64,000 bases of DNA from CAVROT01 sp963722905 (GTDB taxonomy: Bacteria > Pseudomonadota > Alphaproteobacteria > Rhodobacterales > Rhodobacteraceae). The number at the start of each line of letters is the position of its first letter. Position 1 is the first letter of the stretch. Shown here one piece after another: positions 62,618-64,000 of this stretch. A program made the position numbers and the translations under genes. The notes beneath the pieces were generated by a model. That model saw only the letters and a list, made by a program, of their open reading frames with translations, was not told the origin of the DNA and searched no databases. The DNA is taken from positions 186,001 to 250,000 of the forward strand of contig CAVROT010000015.1 of assembly GCA_963722905.1 (NCBI GenBank), in the 5' to 3' direction.

Positions 62618-64000
62618 GCCGGTCCATGCGATCCGCCGGCCGCCTTGCGCCATTGCGCGGGCGGACCGTTCCCGCTGGCCGAGGCGGCGCTTGCTCCGGT
62701 CGTCGTCGTCGGCGTTACTGCACCCAGGGTACGGGGTCCGGATCCCTGATCGGACCGTCCCGCCGACCGTGGCCCGGGTCGGCAGCCCGGGGGCCGCCTC
62801 CCGTACCGACACGGGTCGGCCCGGCAGTATCGTCATCGCCGGAGACACTCCCGAGGGCGCTCGCGTCGACGGACGACATGCGGCTTTCTCCGCTACCTCG
62901 ATAGCTGTGTCCCCGACCGGTCGTCCCGACGGTATCGCGTGCCGCCGTAGCGGGGTGGCCCGTCGGCGTACAGGGGGCTCAGGGCTGCGGTCTGCCGGTT
63001 GTTTCGCCCAAGCTGCGAAATGCCTCCCGTCGTCGCGTCGACACCCGGCGGATGGCCTTATGCATCGAACGCATGGACCCGGTTGCGCCTGAACGGGCGC
63101 GCTCCCGGGACCGGCGGGGCGCCGATGGGCCGGGTCACCCGCCCGCGATAGTTGGGTCCCGGCACGACGGACCGGTGCCGGCGCTCGGGCGGCGGGTGCC
63201 GTCGCGAGGCCGCCGCGCACGCCTTCCTTCCGGCTCGACGGCCGGAGGGCGCTGATGACGGGGTCCGCGTCGGGCGCCGGCCTCGGATACGCCGGCGCAC
63301 CGTCCGCTCCCAGTCCATTGCGTCGAAGGACCCGTGCCTGATCGGCGGGCGGGGCGCTGGTTCGCTCTTTGCGACGCGGAAGGTGAGCGGCGATGACGGG
63401 ACCGGGGCGGGAAGCGCGGGAGGCGGCGTTCCATGAGGTCCCGCCGGAGGATCGCGTTCCGCATGACCGCCTTTTGCGATCCGTGGGCCGGTCGCCGGCC
63501 CTGGGCGGCGGTCGCGCGCATCCGGCGGATTTTCGCAACCGCACCGGCCGCCCTCCCGGCCGGCCCCCGACCGGCGACGGGCGGCCGATCTTCCACCAGG
63601 CAGGGCATCGCGCGGCGGTGTCGCGACAGGGCGGAGGCCGCTCGCGGGGTATCGCGCCGGCATCCGCTCCGGACGGCGGCTCGGCGAGGAGGTGCAACCG
63701 AGCCCCGCCGGTCGCCGGTCCTGTCGCCTCGACCCGGCGGACCGCGTGCCGGATCGCCCGGCCTTCTGCGGGAGCCGGCACGGCGGCTTGCGCGACGGCG
63801 ACCCGCCGCGCCATGCGTGCGAGACGACCGTCGCGCGGTGCATGGAAGAAGGGCGCGTCGGCGGTCAGGGGCGTGCCGTGGATGCCGGCCCGATCCACCG
63901 CCCGGAAGGGCCTCGCGCGGCAGGGCCCCGAGGGGGAAAGGGCGCGCGGACGGCCGGCACGTTCTTTCGGTCCGACTTCGCCCGGGACGCGGAGAACGAC
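62618..64000. other. Long stretch without recognisable gene at the window end
   Basis: About 1.4 kb of very GC-rich sequence. Several long open frames cross it on both strands (the longest is minus 62270-63898, antisense to the second VOC gene). Their products are Arg/Pro/Ala-rich, without motif, signal or start site. I support no gene here. A gene continuing past the window edge cannot be excluded. Confidence 0.4.

Noticed and set aside
62270..63898. 542-residue minus-strand frame at the right end
   Set aside because: It overlaps the second VOC gene antisense, is compositionally a shadow frame, and has no start site or domain.

Overview
The window is about 67% GC, densely coded and chromosomal. 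It looks like an alphaproteobacterium of the Rhodobacteraceae (Roseobacter group). The evidence is the gene order nuoL-nuoM-nuoN-birA-coaX-rnj, the order NDUFA12-DUF2155-aat-accC-accB, a COX15-type heme A synthase, a DMSP lyase of the DddP type, two proteins with VPLPA-CTERM sorting tails, and an extragenic repeat typical of the family. I cannot name the genus.

Layout. 1-8010: end of the complex I operon (nuoL is cut by the window edge) running with overlaps into birA, coaX and RNase J. 8207-14807: tRNA-Arg(TCT), a glycosyltransferase, mmsA, a CBS protein, coaD, a small secreted protein and a DEAD-box helicase. 15060-19247: a VPLPA-CTERM surface protein, a PhyH-type dioxygenase and prfC. 19381-25965: an SDR protein, an orphan Fbp/Pot-like ATPase, a fructose-type ABC operon (frcB-C-A-K) and, divergently, a DUF3445 protein. 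26046-32968: dddP, a GAF histidine kinase, glnB-glnA and the NAD(P)HX repair enzyme. 32981-40910: M32 carboxypeptidase, heme A synthase, tRNA-Trp, a decayed IS3 transposase, then glpD, a DUF805 protein and glpK. 41130-47976: an ArsR/SRPBCC pair, clpP-clpX, RidA, NDUFA12, DUF2155, aat, accC and accB. 48177-59387: a reductive pyrimidine-degradation locus (preT, preA, an amidohydrolase, hydA) followed by an NMT1-type ABC transporter. 59477-64000: a second VPLPA-CTERM protein, two VOC proteins and two long stretches with no recognisable gene.

How the genes work together. The pyrimidine block supplies all three steps (dihydropyrimidine dehydrogenase, dihydropyrimidinase, N-carbamoyl-amino-acid amidohydrolase), and the adjacent importer probably brings in the substrate. 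FrcBCAK would import and phosphorylate a sugar. GlpK and GlpD convert glycerol to dihydroxyacetone phosphate. DddP cleaves DMSP, a marine osmolyte. GlnB and GlnA are the nitrogen sensor and the assimilation enzyme.

Sequence quality matters here. Four otherwise intact, conserved genes (frcK, glnA, hydA, and the ATPase of the pyrimidine importer) carry six single-base frame breaks in total. Correcting each one restores a protein of normal length and sequence. I read most or all of these as base-level sequencing errors rather than gene decay. I see no CRISPR array, prophage, integrase or defence island, and no clear previously undescribed multi-gene system. The best leads are the small uncharacterised proteins embedded in the pyrimidine locus, the VPLPA-CTERM proteins, and the palindromes upstream of dddP and arsR.
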